Below are positions 1 to 10,051 of a stretch of 48,013 nucleotides of DNA, piece after piece. The stretch comes from an uncultured Pelagibacteraceae bacterium (GTDB taxonomy: Bacteria > Pseudomonadota > Alphaproteobacteria > Pelagibacterales > Pelagibacteraceae), in contig CACJRE010000005.1 in NCBI GenBank assembly GCA_902595745.1, forward strand, positions 1 to 48,013, in the 5' to 3' direction. Under the pieces are notes generated by a model. That model saw only the letters and a list, made by a program, of their open reading frames with translations. It was not told the origin of the DNA and did not search any database. Both the position numbers and the translations under genes were made by a program. Positions within the stretch are counted from its first letter, which is position 1; every line of letters starts with the position of its first letter.

Positions 1-1265
1 TATCTAAAGAACCTGAGCAATGTTTGGGCGCCTATGTGATTTCAATGACTTCAAAAGCATCTGATATTTTATCTGTTTATTTATTACAATTACAAGCTGA
101 AACAAAAAATTTGTTAAGAGTAGTACCGCTTTTTGAAACTTTAGATGATTTAAAGAATGCCAAAGGTGTTATGCAAAATTTATTTAAACTTCCTTGGTAC
201 AGAAAAATGATTAACTCAAAACAAGAGGTAATGATTGGATATTCTGACTCTAGTAAAGATGCTGGAAAATTATCTGCAAGCTGGCATCAATATAAACTTC
301 AAGAGGAACTAAGAAATTTAGCTAAAAAATATAAGATAGATCTTGTATTTTTCCATGGAAGAGGTGGATCTCCGGGAAGAGGAGGAGGACCAATTCAGGC
401 AACTCTTAAATCTCAACCATCTGGAACAGTAAATGGAAAAATTAGAATTACTGATCAAGGAGAGGTGATACAGCAAAAATATGGATATAAACCTTTAGCT
501 GAATATAACTTATGTAGTTATATCGGAGCAGTAATGGAGGCAACCCTAAATCCACCTCCGAGATCTAAACCAAATTGGCGAGAGTTGATACAAAAGATGT
601 CTGAGATTTCTACATCTGCTTACCGAAAATATTTAAATCAAAGCGAAGATTTTATTAGATATTTTAAAACTGTTACTCCGCATAAATCTCTTGGAAAACT
701 TGCAATTGGCTCAAGACCTACCAAAAGAAAAAATGTTGACAATATTCAAAGTTTAAGAGCTATCCCTTGGGTGTTTGCTTGGACGCAAATTAGATTAATG
801 CTTCCTGCATGGCTTGGTACAACTGAGGCATTGAGATATGGATCAATTAAAAAGTTTAAAAAAACTATGACAGACATGGAAAGGAACTGGCCTTATTTTG
901 TATCAACAATGGATATTTTGGATATGGTGATTTCAAAAGTCGATCCAGAAATATCAGTAATATATGAAAATAATTTAGCTGATAAATCATTAATTAGAAT
1001 TGGAAAAAGATTGAGGTTTCAATTTGATGCATTGGTTAAATTGCATAATAAAATTACTCCTAAAGATGTGATAACAGAAAGAAAAGAATTTAGAAAAGCA
1101 TTGTTTATAAGAAATAATTACACTGAAATGTTAAACATATTACAAGCTGATATAATGAACAAATTAACAAATAAAAAATATAAAAAAATAGATAAAAAGT
1201 TTCTAGACGACTCTTTAATGACATCAATTGCTGGAATTTCCGCTGCAATGAAAAATACTGGTTAA
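1..1265 (+). CDS. ppc: Phosphoenolpyruvate carboxylase, C-terminal part (5' truncated by window start)
   Basis: PEPC motifs GYSDSSKDAGKLSASW and FFHGRGGSPGRGGGP; frame stays open to base 1 (..SKEPEQCLGAYVISMTSKASDIL). Confidence 0.96.
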   Translation, partial: SKEPEQCLGAYVISMTSKASDILSVYLLQLQAETKNLLRVVPLFETLDDLKNAKGVMQNLFKLPWYRKMINSKQEVMIGYSDSSKDAGKLSASWHQYKLQEELRNLAKKYKIDLVFFHGRGGSPGRGGGPIQATLKSQPSGTVNGKIRITDQGEVIQQKYGYKPLAEYNLCSYIGAVMEATLNPPPRSKPNWRELIQKMSEISTSAYRKYLNQSEDFIRYFKTVTPHKSLGKLAIGSRPTKRKNVDNIQSLRAIPWVFAWTQIRLMLPAWLGTTEALRYGSIKKFKKTMTDMERNWPYFVSTMDILDMVISKVDPEISVIYENNLADKSLIRIGKRLRFQFDALVKLHNKITPKDVITERKEFRKALFIRNNYTEMLNILQADIMNKLTNKKYKKIDKKFLDDSLMTSIAGISAAMKNTG

Positions 1266-1973
1266 ATGTTTGAATATTTAATTGCTTTTGGTGCTGGTCT
1301 AATTAGTTTTTTATCACCATGTGTTTTGCCTTTAATTCCTGGATATATTTCTTATGTGTCAGGTCAGTCACTTCAAGAAATTTTAAATTCAAAAAAAATT
1401 AATTTTTTTCCATTAATTTTATTTTGCTTGGGTTTTTCAACTGTCTTTGTGATTTTAGGTGCATCAGCATCTTTCTTAGGTCAAGCTTTTTTACAAAACT
1501 CTGAAATCTTAAGAATTGTTGCTGGTATAGTTATAATTATTTTTTCACTACAATTAATTGGTATAATAAATATTCAATATTTAAATTTTGAAAAAAGATT
1601 TGATGCAAGAGAGTCACGAAATATATTATTCCCTTACGTAATCGGTCTAGCCTTTGGTTTTGGATGGACACCTTGTATTGGACCAATTTTAGGGTCAATT
1701 TTAGCGCTGGCATCTATTGAAGAAACATTATCCAGAGCAATATTGTTATTGAGTTTTTATTCTTTAGGCTTAGCTATACCCTTTATTCTTTCAGGTTATC
1801 TTATTCAAAGGTTCTTATTATTTTCAAAGAATTTTAAAAAGAACATAAATACAATCTCTAAAATAGGTGGAATTATTCTTTTAGTAACAGGGATTTTAAT
1901 TTTGACCAACCAATTGCAGGCTATTGGTTTTTACATAATTAAAATTTTTCCTTTTATGCAAAATTTCGGTTAA
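1266..1973 (+). CDS. ccdA: Cytochrome c biogenesis protein CcdA/DsbD-like transmembrane protein
   Basis: FGAGLISFLSPCVLPLIPGYISYVSG and FGFGWTPCIGPILGSIL motifs; multiple TM segments. Confidence 0.93.
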   Translation: MFEYLIAFGAGLISFLSPCVLPLIPGYISYVSGQSLQEILNSKKINFFPLILFCLGFSTVFVILGASASFLGQAFLQNSEILRIVAGIVIIIFSLQLIGIINIQYLNFEKRFDARESRNILFPYVIGLAFGFGWTPCIGPILGSILALASIEETLSRAILLLSFYSLGLAIPFILSGYLIQRFLLFSKNFKKNINTISKIGGIILLVTGILILTNQLQAIGFYIIKIFPFMQNFG

Positions 1974-1982
1974 AAAGTATTA

Positions 1983-2570
1983 ATGAAAATTTATCAAATA
2001 GACTCAAGTGCTAGAAAAAAGGGATCAACTTCAAGAGCATTAGCTAAAAAAATTCTAGATAAAATAAAAAAACCTGGTGATGAAGTCATTTATAGAGACT
2101 TAGATGATGAGATGCTTTTTGTGAGTGGTTTAACTGAATCTGGTATGAAGATTGATGAAAAAGACCAAACACATGAACATAAAAAAATGTTCAAATTATC
2201 AGATACACTTGTTAAAGAATTAAAAGAAAGTGATGTAATTATAATTTCAGCTCCAATTTATAATTATGGTCCACCCGCAACTCTAAAAGCTTGGTGTGAT
2301 CTAGCTGCCAGAATTGGAGAGACATTTAGATTTAAACCGGATGGAAGAAGAGAAGGTTTGTTAAAAAACAAACATGCATATTTAGTAATTACATCAGGAG
2401 GGACAAAATTAAATTCTAAAGAAGACTTTTTAACTCCATGGTTAAAATTTATATTAAATTTTTTTGGTATAGAAAAAGTTGATGTAGTCAGTGCTGATCA
2501 AATGGCATTAGATTACGAAAAATCAATCAAAGATGCAGAAGCTCAAATAGAAAATTTATTTAAAAATTAA
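1983..2570 (+). CDS. NAD(P)H-dependent FMN reductase / flavodoxin-fold (AcpD/azoreductase-like) protein
   Basis: IDSSARKKGSTSRAL N-terminus, SAPIYNYGPPATLKAWCDLAARIGETF, flavodoxin-like fold pattern. Confidence 0.85.
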   Translation: MKIYQIDSSARKKGSTSRALAKKILDKIKKPGDEVIYRDLDDEMLFVSGLTESGMKIDEKDQTHEHKKMFKLSDTLVKELKESDVIIISAPIYNYGPPATLKAWCDLAARIGETFRFKPDGRREGLLKNKHAYLVITSGGTKLNSKEDFLTPWLKFILNFFGIEKVDVVSADQMALDYEKSIKDAEAQIENLFKN

Positions 2571-2654
2571 TAATGATTGAGTTTCAAGACCTACATATGA
2601 AAAAATAAAATTTTCAGTCATTGTTTTGACATACTTTTCTTGTTAAAATTATCT

Positions 2655-3164
2655 ATGAAAAAAATAATCTTACTTACTTTGTTAGGCTTATTATTTTTTA
2701 CAAATTCGAATGCAGCTTGTGATGATCCTCTAACTGATGGTGTTGATTACTCAAATTGTAGATTTTCAGATGCACAAGATTTACAAGGAAGCTATCTGAC
2801 AAATTCAAATCTTTCATTTGCAAGTTTTATACAAGTAAATTTTGATAAAAGTATAATGATGAATTCAAACTTATCGTTTGGAACTTTTCCAGAGTCTACT
2901 TTTGTTAGAGCAAATTTATATGAAACGATTTCAATTGGAGCAAATTTTGAAAAAACTAATTTCTCAGGATCCAATCTTACAAGAGTTGATTTTATGGGAG
3001 CAACTTTAATCGAAGCAAATTTTCAAAATGCAAATTTAATGGAAGCAAATTTTACTTCATCTAATATTACTAATGCCAATTTTGATGGTGCCAACTTGAT
3101 TGGTGCGACTTGGACTGGTGGTGAAACTTGTGGCCCAGGTTCTATTGGCACTTGTAATAAGTAA
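2655..3164 (+). CDS. Secreted pentapeptide-repeat protein
   Basis: Signal peptide (MKKIILLTLLGLLFFTNSNA) then A(N/D)(L/F)xx repeats; ATG at 2655 preferred over the upstream TTG of the ORF track. Confidence 0.85.
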   Translation: MKKIILLTLLGLLFFTNSNAACDDPLTDGVDYSNCRFSDAQDLQGSYLTNSNLSFASFIQVNFDKSIMMNSNLSFGTFPESTFVRANLYETISIGANFEKTNFSGSNLTRVDFMGATLIEANFQNANLMEANFTSSNITNANFDGANLIGATWTGGETCGPGSIGTCNK

Positions 3165-3166
3165 AT

Positions 3167-3460
3167 ATGAATACTGCCATCAAGACTGACGATGTAATTT
3201 TCAATTTTTTTAAACAAATTTGTGACGAAAAAGACGATCAAAAATGTGTTGAACTTGGAAAAGAGTGGATTAAAGCGATGGAGACAAATCTATCAAGTAT
3301 GGAAGCGAATTTAAATGGTGCCGATAAATTAAAACACCAAGATGATATAAAAAGTAATCGTGATCACTTAAATAGTCTTAAAACCAAAAACTCATCTGAG
3401 TGGCGCGAGTATGCAACTCAGTGTATGATTGAGATAATGAATCACAAAAGCCAGCAATAA
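3167..3460 (+). CDS. Hypothetical protein (97 aa)
   Basis: Intact ORF immediately downstream of the pentapeptide-repeat gene. Confidence 0.6.
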   Translation: MNTAIKTDDVIFNFFKQICDEKDDQKCVELGKEWIKAMETNLSSMEANLNGADKLKHQDDIKSNRDHLNSLKTKNSSEWREYATQCMIEIMNHKSQQ

Positions 3461-3549
3461 TGAGTAATCAAGAAAGAGTTTTTTTAATTATTTGTGCATC
3501 ATTAATAATTTTTACTTTACATTATCTAATCGAAAAACATTTTTTCTAA
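3460..3549 (+). CDS. Tiny single-TM membrane protein (29 aa: MSNQERVFLIICASLIIFTLHYLIEKHFF)
   Basis: TAATG overlap with the preceding stop suggests translational coupling; hydrophobic helix; not in the ORF track. Confidence 0.45.
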   Translation: MSNQERVFLIICASLIIFTLHYLIEKHFF

Positions 3550-3587
3550 TTTCTTTTAATTTCTAAAAAAATAGAGTAAGAGATAAT

Positions 3588-3652
3588 AAAGGGGTGTCTA
3601 AATAGACTGAGATTAAACCCTATGAACCTGTCCGGTAATTCAGAAAGGGATA
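3588..3652 (+). promoter_or_regulatory. TPP (THI-box) riboswitch
   Basis: ggggtg...actgaga...accctatgaacctgtccggtaattcag..aaaggga matches the conserved TPP aptamer blocks (CUGAGA, ACCC..GAACCUG, AGGGA). Confidence 0.9.
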
Positions 3653-3654
3653 AA

Positions 3655-5094
3655 ATGGATAACACATATTTTTTAAGTCAATCATCATCATTAACATTAG
3701 TAGTTATTATTAGTTTGATATTTGCTGCTTTAGGAATTTATCATTCTAAAAAATTTCAAGGAATTAGTAATTATTTAACTGCAAATAGAAAAATTGAATT
3801 ATTTTCATTAACAACCAGTCTTATTGCGTCTGCTTTAGGGGCATGGATTTTATTTGGTCCTGTTGCCGCTGCTACATGGGGAGGAATGGGGGCTGTCATT
3901 GGGTATGCACTTGGCACAGCTTTTCCAATGATTTTCTTAATCTATTTTGGAAAAAAAATTAGATCAGATTTTCCAAAAGGTTCATCTCTAATTGAATTTA
4001 TGAGAAAAAAGTTTGGAAAAAGTTTATTTAAATTGATTTTGTTAATGACAATCTTTTATATGTTTATTTTTCTTTGTGCAGAAGTCACAGCCGTTGCAGT
4101 TTTGATAAATTATTTATCAGGGACAGATCTTTGGATTACAGCACTGATAGTACTTTTAGCTACTTTAACTTATACGCTTTACGGAGGTCTAAGAGCTTCT
4201 ATTTTTACTGACAATATTCAGATGATAGTAATTGGTTTTCTTTTATTAATTCTAATTTTAATTATAAGCTCATCAACAGGAGATAATTTTTCATTTGCTT
4301 TAATCAAAGAAAAAAATCCACAATTATTAAGCTCGTCTTATATTCCAAGTTATACAGCTGGATTAACTTTTTTTATTGCAGTTGCAGCCACAAATTTGTT
4401 TCACCAAGGTAATTGGCAACGGGTTTACGCTGCTAAAGATTATCAAACTTTAAAATCAGCATTAATCATTTCTTTTTTTATTATTGTCCCGATAGTTTTT
4501 TTAATGGGTTTTATTGGAATGATATCATTTTCAATAGACTCATCAGCAAGAGCTGATTTAGGATTTTTTACTTTATTATTGAAAGAACAAACTGAAATGT
4601 TATCATTAATTATCATTATCCTTGGTTTATCTTTAACAATTTCAACAGTTGATACATTGGTTAATGCAATATCAAGTTTGTTTATTGTTGATGGTAAGGC
4701 AACTTTTGATTTAGATAAAAAAACAGATTATTTAAAAATTTCTAAATATTTTATTGTATTTTTATCATTAATCGCATTTGGTGTTGCATCAAAAGGATTT
4801 GATATTTTATATTTATTTTTACTCGCAGATTTATTTTGTTGTGCATTTGTATTCACAGTCTTTTATAGCTTTTATAATAAAGTAAATGAAAAAACTGCCT
4901 ATGTTTCAATTTTAATCGGTTTAATTGGTGGATTTTTAATGTTTCCGTATCCTGATTTTTCTAAGAGTTTATTGGTTGGGGTATTGATGTCTAAAGATCT
5001 ATTTTCACCTTTTGTAGCTCAATCTTTATTATTTTTATCATTTGTTGTTGCAACTTTTTTACCAGCAATAATTTTAAAACTGAAAAGTAATTGA
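3655..5094 (+). CDS. thiV: Sodium:solute symporter (SSS family), TPP-riboswitch controlled; candidate thiamin-pyrimidine precursor transporter ThiV
   Basis: SSS-family topology and motifs (SALGAWILFGPVAAATWGG, TYTLYGGLRASIFTDNIQ); TPP riboswitch directly upstream. Start taken at 3655 because the ORF-track start (3622) lies inside the aptamer. Confidence 0.8.
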   Translation: MDNTYFLSQSSSLTLVVIISLIFAALGIYHSKKFQGISNYLTANRKIELFSLTTSLIASALGAWILFGPVAAATWGGMGAVIGYALGTAFPMIFLIYFGKKIRSDFPKGSSLIEFMRKKFGKSLFKLILLMTIFYMFIFLCAEVTAVAVLINYLSGTDLWITALIVLLATLTYTLYGGLRASIFTDNIQMIVIGFLLLILILIISSSTGDNFSFALIKEKNPQLLSSSYIPSYTAGLTFFIAVAATNLFHQGNWQRVYAAKDYQTLKSALIISFFIIVPIVFLMGFIGMISFSIDSSARADLGFFTLLLKEQTEMLSLIIIILGLSLTISTVDTLVNAISSLFIVDGKATFDLDKKTDYLKISKYFIVFLSLIAFGVASKGFDILYLFLLADLFCCAFVFTVFYSFYNKVNEKTAYVSILIGLIGGFLMFPYPDFSKSLLVGVLMSKDLFSPFVAQSLLFLSFVVATFLPAIILKLKSN

Positions 5095-5095
5095 T

Positions 5096-5464
5096 TTAGA
5101 CAACAGAGTTTAAAGCTTCATAAATAAGTGCTTTGGTAGTTTCACCAATACTTCTGTAAACTTCTTTATTATCTTTAAAAATTAAAAGGGTTGTTTGATA
5201 TTGAATATTAAAAAATTCAGCAATTTCTTTATTAGTTACATCAAATGTAAAATATTCAATATTATCAAAATCATTTTTTGCTTTATTAAGAACTTTCATT
5301 TGACTTGCACAAGACGTGCAATATTTGATCCAAGAGCTAACGACTACAATCTTTCCTTCTGATTGAGCTTTATCAAATAGCTCTTTTTTGAAAGTTGTTT
5401 CTTTGCCAATTGCTTTAGCGTTAAATGCTAAAACAAAAAACACAAAAAATAAAAAGTTTTTCAT
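5096..5464 (-). CDS. Thioredoxin-fold secreted protein with CTSC motif
   Basis: Signal peptide MKNFLFFVFFVLAFNAKA; VVVSSWIKYCTSCASQMKVLNK; internal ATG gives the better signal peptide. Confidence 0.75.
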   Translation of the reverse strand: MKNFLFFVFFVLAFNAKAIGKETTFKKELFDKAQSEGKIVVVSSWIKYCTSCASQMKVLNKAKNDFDNIEYFTFDVTNKEIAEFFNIQYQTTLLIFKDNKEVYRSIGETTKALIYEALNSVV

Positions 5465-5534
5465 AATTACTATTGATAGAATAAATTTAAATTTATTGTA
5501 ATCAATCAAATTGTCCCTATATAAGGATTACCCA

Positions 5535-6470
5535 ATGTCTAATAATCAAATTACTATTAATAATCTATCTAAAGTCTATAAAAATGGATTTAATGCACTT
5601 AAAAGTATTAATTTAAATATCAAAAAAGGTGAAATTTTTGCTATGCTTGGGCCAAATGGAGCAGGCAAAACTACCCTAATCAGTATAATTTGTGGGATTG
5701 TAAAGCCATCTTCTGGAAAAGTTACAGTTGATAACTTTGATATCATTGATGACTATAGAGAAACAAGATCTAGAATTGGTTTAGTTCCTCAAGAATTAAC
5801 CTTAGAACAATTTGAAACAGTATTTAACAATGTATCTTATTCAAGAGGTCTTTATGGAAAAAAACCAGATCCACAACATATAGAAAAAATTTTAAAACAA
5901 TTAAGTCTATGGGATAAAAAAGATCAAAGATTAAGACAACTATCTGGAGGAATGAAAAGAAGAGTTTTAATCGCAAAAGCATTATCACATGAGCCTTCAA
6001 TTTTATTTTTAGACGAACCTACTGCTGGAGTAGATGTTGAGTTAAGACAAGATATGTGGAAAATTGTTGAAGAGTTAAGATCAACAGGAGTTACTATTAT
6101 CTTAACTACCCACTATATTGAAGAAGCAGAAGCTATTGCGGATAGGGTGGGCGTTATCAATCAAGGTGAGATAATAGTTGTGGAAGAAACAAAACAATTA
6201 TTAAAAAAAATGGGACATAAAAAATTAACTGTAGAACTTCAGGATGAAATTTCAGAAATTCCAGTTAGCTTAGATAAATATAAATTAGTCTTAGGTAAAA
6301 ATAATATGTCAATTGATTACACATACAATGTTCAAGCAGAACAAACTGGAATTACAAATTTATTACAAGATATAAAAGATGCAGGATTAAAATTAAAAGA
6401 TTTAAAAACTGAACAAAGTACTTTAGAGAAAATATTTGTTAGTTTGGTAAAGGAGAATAATGAAATTTAA
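5535..6470 (+). CDS. ABC-2 type transporter ATP-binding protein
   Basis: Walker [10 protein letters not shown], signature LSGGMKRR, Walker [11 protein letters not shown]. Confidence 0.95.
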   Translation: MSNNQITINNLSKVYKNGFNALKSINLNIKKGEIFAMLGPNGAGKTTLISIICGIVKPSSGKVTVDNFDIIDDYRETRSRIGLVPQELTLEQFETVFNNVSYSRGLYGKKPDPQHIEKILKQLSLWDKKDQRLRQLSGGMKRRVLIAKALSHEPSILFLDEPTAGVDVELRQDMWKIVEELRSTGVTIILTTHYIEEAEAIADRVGVINQGEIIVVEETKQLLKKMGHKKLTVELQDEISEIPVSLDKYKLVLGKNNMSIDYTYNVQAEQTGITNLLQDIKDAGLKLKDLKTEQSTLEKIFVSLVKENNEI

Positions 6471-7227
6471 TTATTCAGCTTTCAAAGCAATTTATCTACA
6501 TGAAATGGATAGATTTAAAAGGACATTAATGCAATCTTTACTATCACCAGTTTTATCTACCTCTCTTTATTTTATTGTTTTTGGTTCAGTCATTGGTGGG
6601 TATGTGGAAAAAATAGATGGTATTAGCTACGGTTCATACATTGTCCCAGGACTTTTAATGCTAACATTATTAACTCAATCAATCACCAATACTTCGTTTG
6701 GAATATTTTTTCCAAAATTCAATGGAACTATTTATGAAATCTTAGCAGCACCAATTTCAACATTGGAAATAGTCTTAGCTTTTGTTGGGGCTGGAGCTAC
6801 TAAAACGCTAATTGTTGGGGTGGTAATTTTCATTACAGCTAATTTTTTTGTTGAAGTAGATGTTAAATATCCCCTTTTGGTAGTTTTTTTACTTATGCTT
6901 GTTGCATTCACGTTTGCATTATTTGGTTTTTTGATTGGGTTAATGAGTTCAAATTTTGAACAAATGTCTATCATTCCAACGTTAATAATCACGCCAATGG
7001 TATTTTTGGGAGGAAGTTTATATTCACTAGATATGTTACCTCCATTTTGGCAAACAATAACTTACTTTAACCCAGTTGTTTATTTAATTAATGGTTTAAG
7101 ATTTGCTTTTTATGGAGTTTCTGATTTTAATATTTGGATAAGTATTAGCTCAATGGTTATTTTCTTATTTATTTGTATAGGAACTGTCAGTGTATTATTG
7201 AAAAAAGGTTACAATATTAAGTCTTAA
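6460..7227 (+). CDS. ABC-2 type transporter permease
   Basis: Overlaps the ATPase gene; ABC-2 permease pattern with six TM segments ([32 protein letters not shown]). Confidence 0.93.
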   Translation: MKFNYSAFKAIYLHEMDRFKRTLMQSLLSPVLSTSLYFIVFGSVIGGYVEKIDGISYGSYIVPGLLMLTLLTQSITNTSFGIFFPKFNGTIYEILAAPISTLEIVLAFVGAGATKTLIVGVVIFITANFFVEVDVKYPLLVVFLLMLVAFTFALFGFLIGLMSSNFEQMSIIPTLIITPMVFLGGSLYSLDMLPPFWQTITYFNPVVYLINGLRFAFYGVSDFNIWISISSMVIFLFICIGTVSVLLKKGYNIKS

Positions 7228-8363
7228 CTACTAGCAATTTTCTTTTTTGGGTCGTAAAAAGGTTTTTCAACAACAATACAGTTAAAAGTGCCTTCGTTGG
7301 TAGTTACTTGAAATTCATTTCCTATTTCAGATTGTTCAACTGAAACCATTGCTAAAGCAATATTCTTTTTTAGCCTTGGTGAATACACTGCAGAAGTAAC
7401 TTTACCAATATTCATTTTATTTTTTTTAAGTTCCCAAAAAGTTGTATTTGGTCCAGCTAAAGGTTTGCAATCAATTTCGATACCAACCTGTTTTCTTGTT
7501 ATTCCATTTTGTTTGATTTTTTTTAAAGCTTCTTTCCCAATAAAGTTAGCACCACTATCTAAATTTACCAGTCTATCAAAACCAACTTCAAATGGGTTTG
7601 TATTAATATCTGCATCAGCATGATACGAGAGCATTCCACCTTCTATTCTTCTAATAGAAGACGTATGACCTGGTTGCAAACCATGTTCTTTCCCAGCTTG
7701 CATAATTTTTTCATATAGTTCATTTCCTTTACTGCCATCTCTTAGATAAATCTCGTAACCAAGCTCACTTGACCAGCCAGTTCTAGATACAATTACAGGT
7801 ATTCCATCTAAATTATACTCTCTTAACCAATAATATTTTAAATCCTTAATATCCTCTCCAAAAAGTTTAATCATTATTTCACCTGATGTGGGCCCTTGAA
7901 GTTGTAAAGGGGAAACATCAGGTTCTTTAATTTGAACATCTAAACCCGAATTAATAGCTACTCCTTGTGCCCATAATAAAATATCACTATCTGCTAATGA
8001 TAACCAAAACTGATTTTCAGCAAGCCTTAATAAGACTGGATCATTTAAAATACCACCTTCATTATTTGTGATTAAAACATATTTACATTGACCAACAGCT
8101 AGTTTTGACAGGTCTCTTGGGGTTAATAATTGGGTAAATTTGAAAGCATCTGGTCCAGTAATCTCAACCTGCCTTTCAACAGCTACATCACAAAGAATGG
8201 CTTTTTCAATTAGGTTCCAAAAATTCTGCTCAGGACTTCCAAAATCTCTTGGAATATACATATGATTATAAACTGAAAAACCAGTTGCACCCCATTTAAC
8301 AGTAGAGTCAAAGTAAGGAGATTTTCTAATCTGTGTCCCGAAACCAAAGTTTTTATTATTCAT
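7224..8363 (-). CDS. dmdA: GcvT-family tetrahydrofolate-dependent enzyme, probably DMSP demethylase DmdA-like
   Basis: Aminomethyltransferase-fold motifs (TPRDLSKL, NDPVLLRLAENQFWLSLADSD, SRTGWSSELGYEIYL). N-terminal FSVYNHMYIP and lack of other gcv genes favour DmdA-like over GcvT, but this is not proven. Confidence 0.6.
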   Translation of the reverse strand: MNNKNFGFGTQIRKSPYFDSTVKWGATGFSVYNHMYIPRDFGSPEQNFWNLIEKAILCDVAVERQVEITGPDAFKFTQLLTPRDLSKLAVGQCKYVLITNNEGGILNDPVLLRLAENQFWLSLADSDILLWAQGVAINSGLDVQIKEPDVSPLQLQGPTSGEIMIKLFGEDIKDLKYYWLREYNLDGIPVIVSRTGWSSELGYEIYLRDGSKGNELYEKIMQAGKEHGLQPGHTSSIRRIEGGMLSYHADADINTNPFEVGFDRLVNLDSGANFIGKEALKKIKQNGITRKQVGIEIDCKPLAGPNTTFWELKKNKMNIGKVTSAVYSPRLKKNIALAMVSVEQSEIGNEFQVTTNEGTFNCIVVEKPFYDPKKKIASS

Positions 8364-8399
8364 ATTTGCTTCCTATCAGTCCATATAGTTTTATCAAAT

Positions 8400-8427
8400 A
8401 AAAAAAAATAGCCCTGTTAAGGGCTAC
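8400..8427 (-). terminator. Rho-independent terminator of aceA
   Basis: Minus strand TAGCCC-TTAACA-GGGCTA followed by a run of T. Confidence 0.85.
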
Positions 8428-8457
8428 TAAAAAAAATGAGAGGGAAATTATTTTTAT

Positions 8458-9732
8458 TTAAAACTGTTCAGATTCTGTAGAACCTGCCATAGCAGTTGTT
8501 GAACTTTTTCCACTACTAATAGTATTTGATACTGCATCAAAATAAGAAGTTCCAACTTCTCTTTGATGTTTAACACTCGTGTAACCATCTTTTTCTCTAG
8601 AAAATTCTTGTTGTTGAATTCTAGAGTAAGCAGCCATTCCTTCTTTTTTATATTTTTCTGCAAGTTCAAATATCGCTATGTTTTGAGTATGAAATCCGGC
8701 TAATGTAATAAATTGAAATTTATATCCCATCTTAGCAATTTCTTGTTGGAATGAAGCTATCTCATCATCGCTTAAATGTTTTTTCCAATTAAATGAGGGT
8801 GAACAATTGTAAGCTAATAATTTTCCTGGAAATTTTTCATGTATTGCATCTGCAAATTTTTTTGCTTCAGCAAGATTTGGTGTTGCTGTTTCACACCAAA
8901 TTAAATCAGCATAAGGAGCATACGCAAGTCCTCTTGAAATAGCTTGATCAATTCCATCTTTTACATAAAAGAAACCTTCTGGAGATCTTTCACCTGTTAA
9001 AAAAGGTTTATCATTTTCATCAAAATCGTTAGTAATTAATTTTGCAGCATTAGCATCTGTTCTAGCTAAAATTATTAATGGAACTTTCGCAATATCTGCA
9101 GCAAGTCTCGCTGATTTTAAATTTTTAACCATTGTTCCAGTTGGTACTAAAACTTTACCACCCATATGACCACATTTTTTTTCACTAGCAAGCTGATCTT
9201 CAAAGTGAACACCTGCAGCTCCAGCTCTTATAAATTTTTTAGTTAATTCAAATACATTTAGCGGTCCACCAAATCCTGCTTCACCATCTGCTATAATTGG
9301 TAACATATAATCAACAGCATTTTCTTTTTTCATATCACCATCTTGAAGTTCCATATGTTGGATTTGATCAGCTCTAACTAATGAGTTATTCATACTTTCA
9401 ACTAATTTTGGAGCACTATCATACGGATATAAAGATTGATCGGGGTACATTTCACCAGCTGTATTAGCATCTGCAGCTACCTGCCATCCACTTAGGTAAA
9501 TTGCTTTCAATCCAGCTTTTGCATGTTGTACTGCTTGGTTACCTGATAATGAACCAAGTGTGTTTACGTATGGTTCAGTATTTAATAAATTCCAAAGTTT
9601 TTTTGATTGATTTTTACATAAAGAATATTCAATTTTTATTGATCCTCTTAATCTTTCAACTTCTTCTTCAGAGTAATCACGCTTAATTCCAGCAAACCTT
9701 TTTAAGTCGTATGAGATATTTTCTGCACTCAT
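8458..9732 (-). CDS. aceA: Isocitrate lyase
   Basis: [14 protein letters not shown] active-site motif, [38 protein letters not shown]. Confidence 0.97.
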   Translation of the reverse strand: MSAENISYDLKRFAGIKRDYSEEEVERLRGSIKIEYSLCKNQSKKLWNLLNTEPYVNTLGSLSGNQAVQHAKAGLKAIYLSGWQVAADANTAGEMYPDQSLYPYDSAPKLVESMNNSLVRADQIQHMELQDGDMKKENAVDYMLPIIADGEAGFGGPLNVFELTKKFIRAGAAGVHFEDQLASEKKCGHMGGKVLVPTGTMVKNLKSARLAADIAKVPLIILARTDANAAKLITNDFDENDKPFLTGERSPEGFFYVKDGIDQAISRGLAYAPYADLIWCETATPNLAEAKKFADAIHEKFPGKLLAYNCSPSFNWKKHLSDDEIASFQQEIAKMGYKFQFITLAGFHTQNIAIFELAEKYKKEGMAAYSRIQQQEFSREKDGYTSVKHQREVGTSYFDAVSNTISSGKSSTTAMAGSTESEQF

Positions 9733-9787
9733 TATTGTTTATCCTTTGATGTTAATTGTTTACGAAAAATGAAAAAGTTGGAATGAA

Positions 9788-9949
9788 TTAGTTATTATCG
9801 TCAAGAGACTTAATAAGATCGTTCATTCCACTAGAACCCCAATCACAATGATCATCTCGCATGTAGATTCCTCTACTGTTATGTTGATCTAAATCCTCTT
9901 TTTTGATGATTTGAGCTTCATTTTCAGTGTTTTTTAATTTTTTGTTCAT
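9788..9949 (-). CDS. Small hypothetical protein (53 aa) between aceA and the RamB-like regulator
   Basis: MNKKLKNTENEAQIIKKEDLDQHNSRGIYMRDDHCDWGSSGMNDLIKSLDDNN; start at 9949 avoids reading through the repeated operator-like element. Confidence 0.5.
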   Translation of the reverse strand: MNKKLKNTENEAQIIKKEDLDQHNSRGIYMRDDHCDWGSSGMNDLIKSLDDNN

Positions 9950-9960
9950 GTAAATTTTAT

Positions 9961-10051
9961 AATTTACAAAATTTACAATATCCATAAATTTATCTAAAAT
10001 CCTTGTAAATCAATAAAAAAAATTGTAAAAATAAATTTACAAAATTTACAA
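9961..10051. promoter_or_regulatory. Two copies of AATTTACAAAATTTACAA, candidate operator for the divergent regulator
   Basis: Identical 18-mers at 9961-9978 and 10034-10051, each itself a tandem TTTACAAAA-type repeat. Confidence 0.6.

Noticed and set aside
2626-2655. TTGACA box upstream of the pentapeptide-repeat gene
   Set aside because: Any -10 at normal spacing would overlap the ATG; not convincing as a promoter unless the gene is leaderless.
2792-3241. Antisense ORFs opposite the pentapeptide-repeat gene (2792..2974, 3023..3241)
   Set aside because: Mirror of a repetitive coding sequence; no RBS or family signal.
3622-3654. N-terminal extension MNLSGNSERDK of the symporter in the ORF track
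   Set aside because: Encoded by the TPP aptamer itself; the ATG at 3655 is the likely start.
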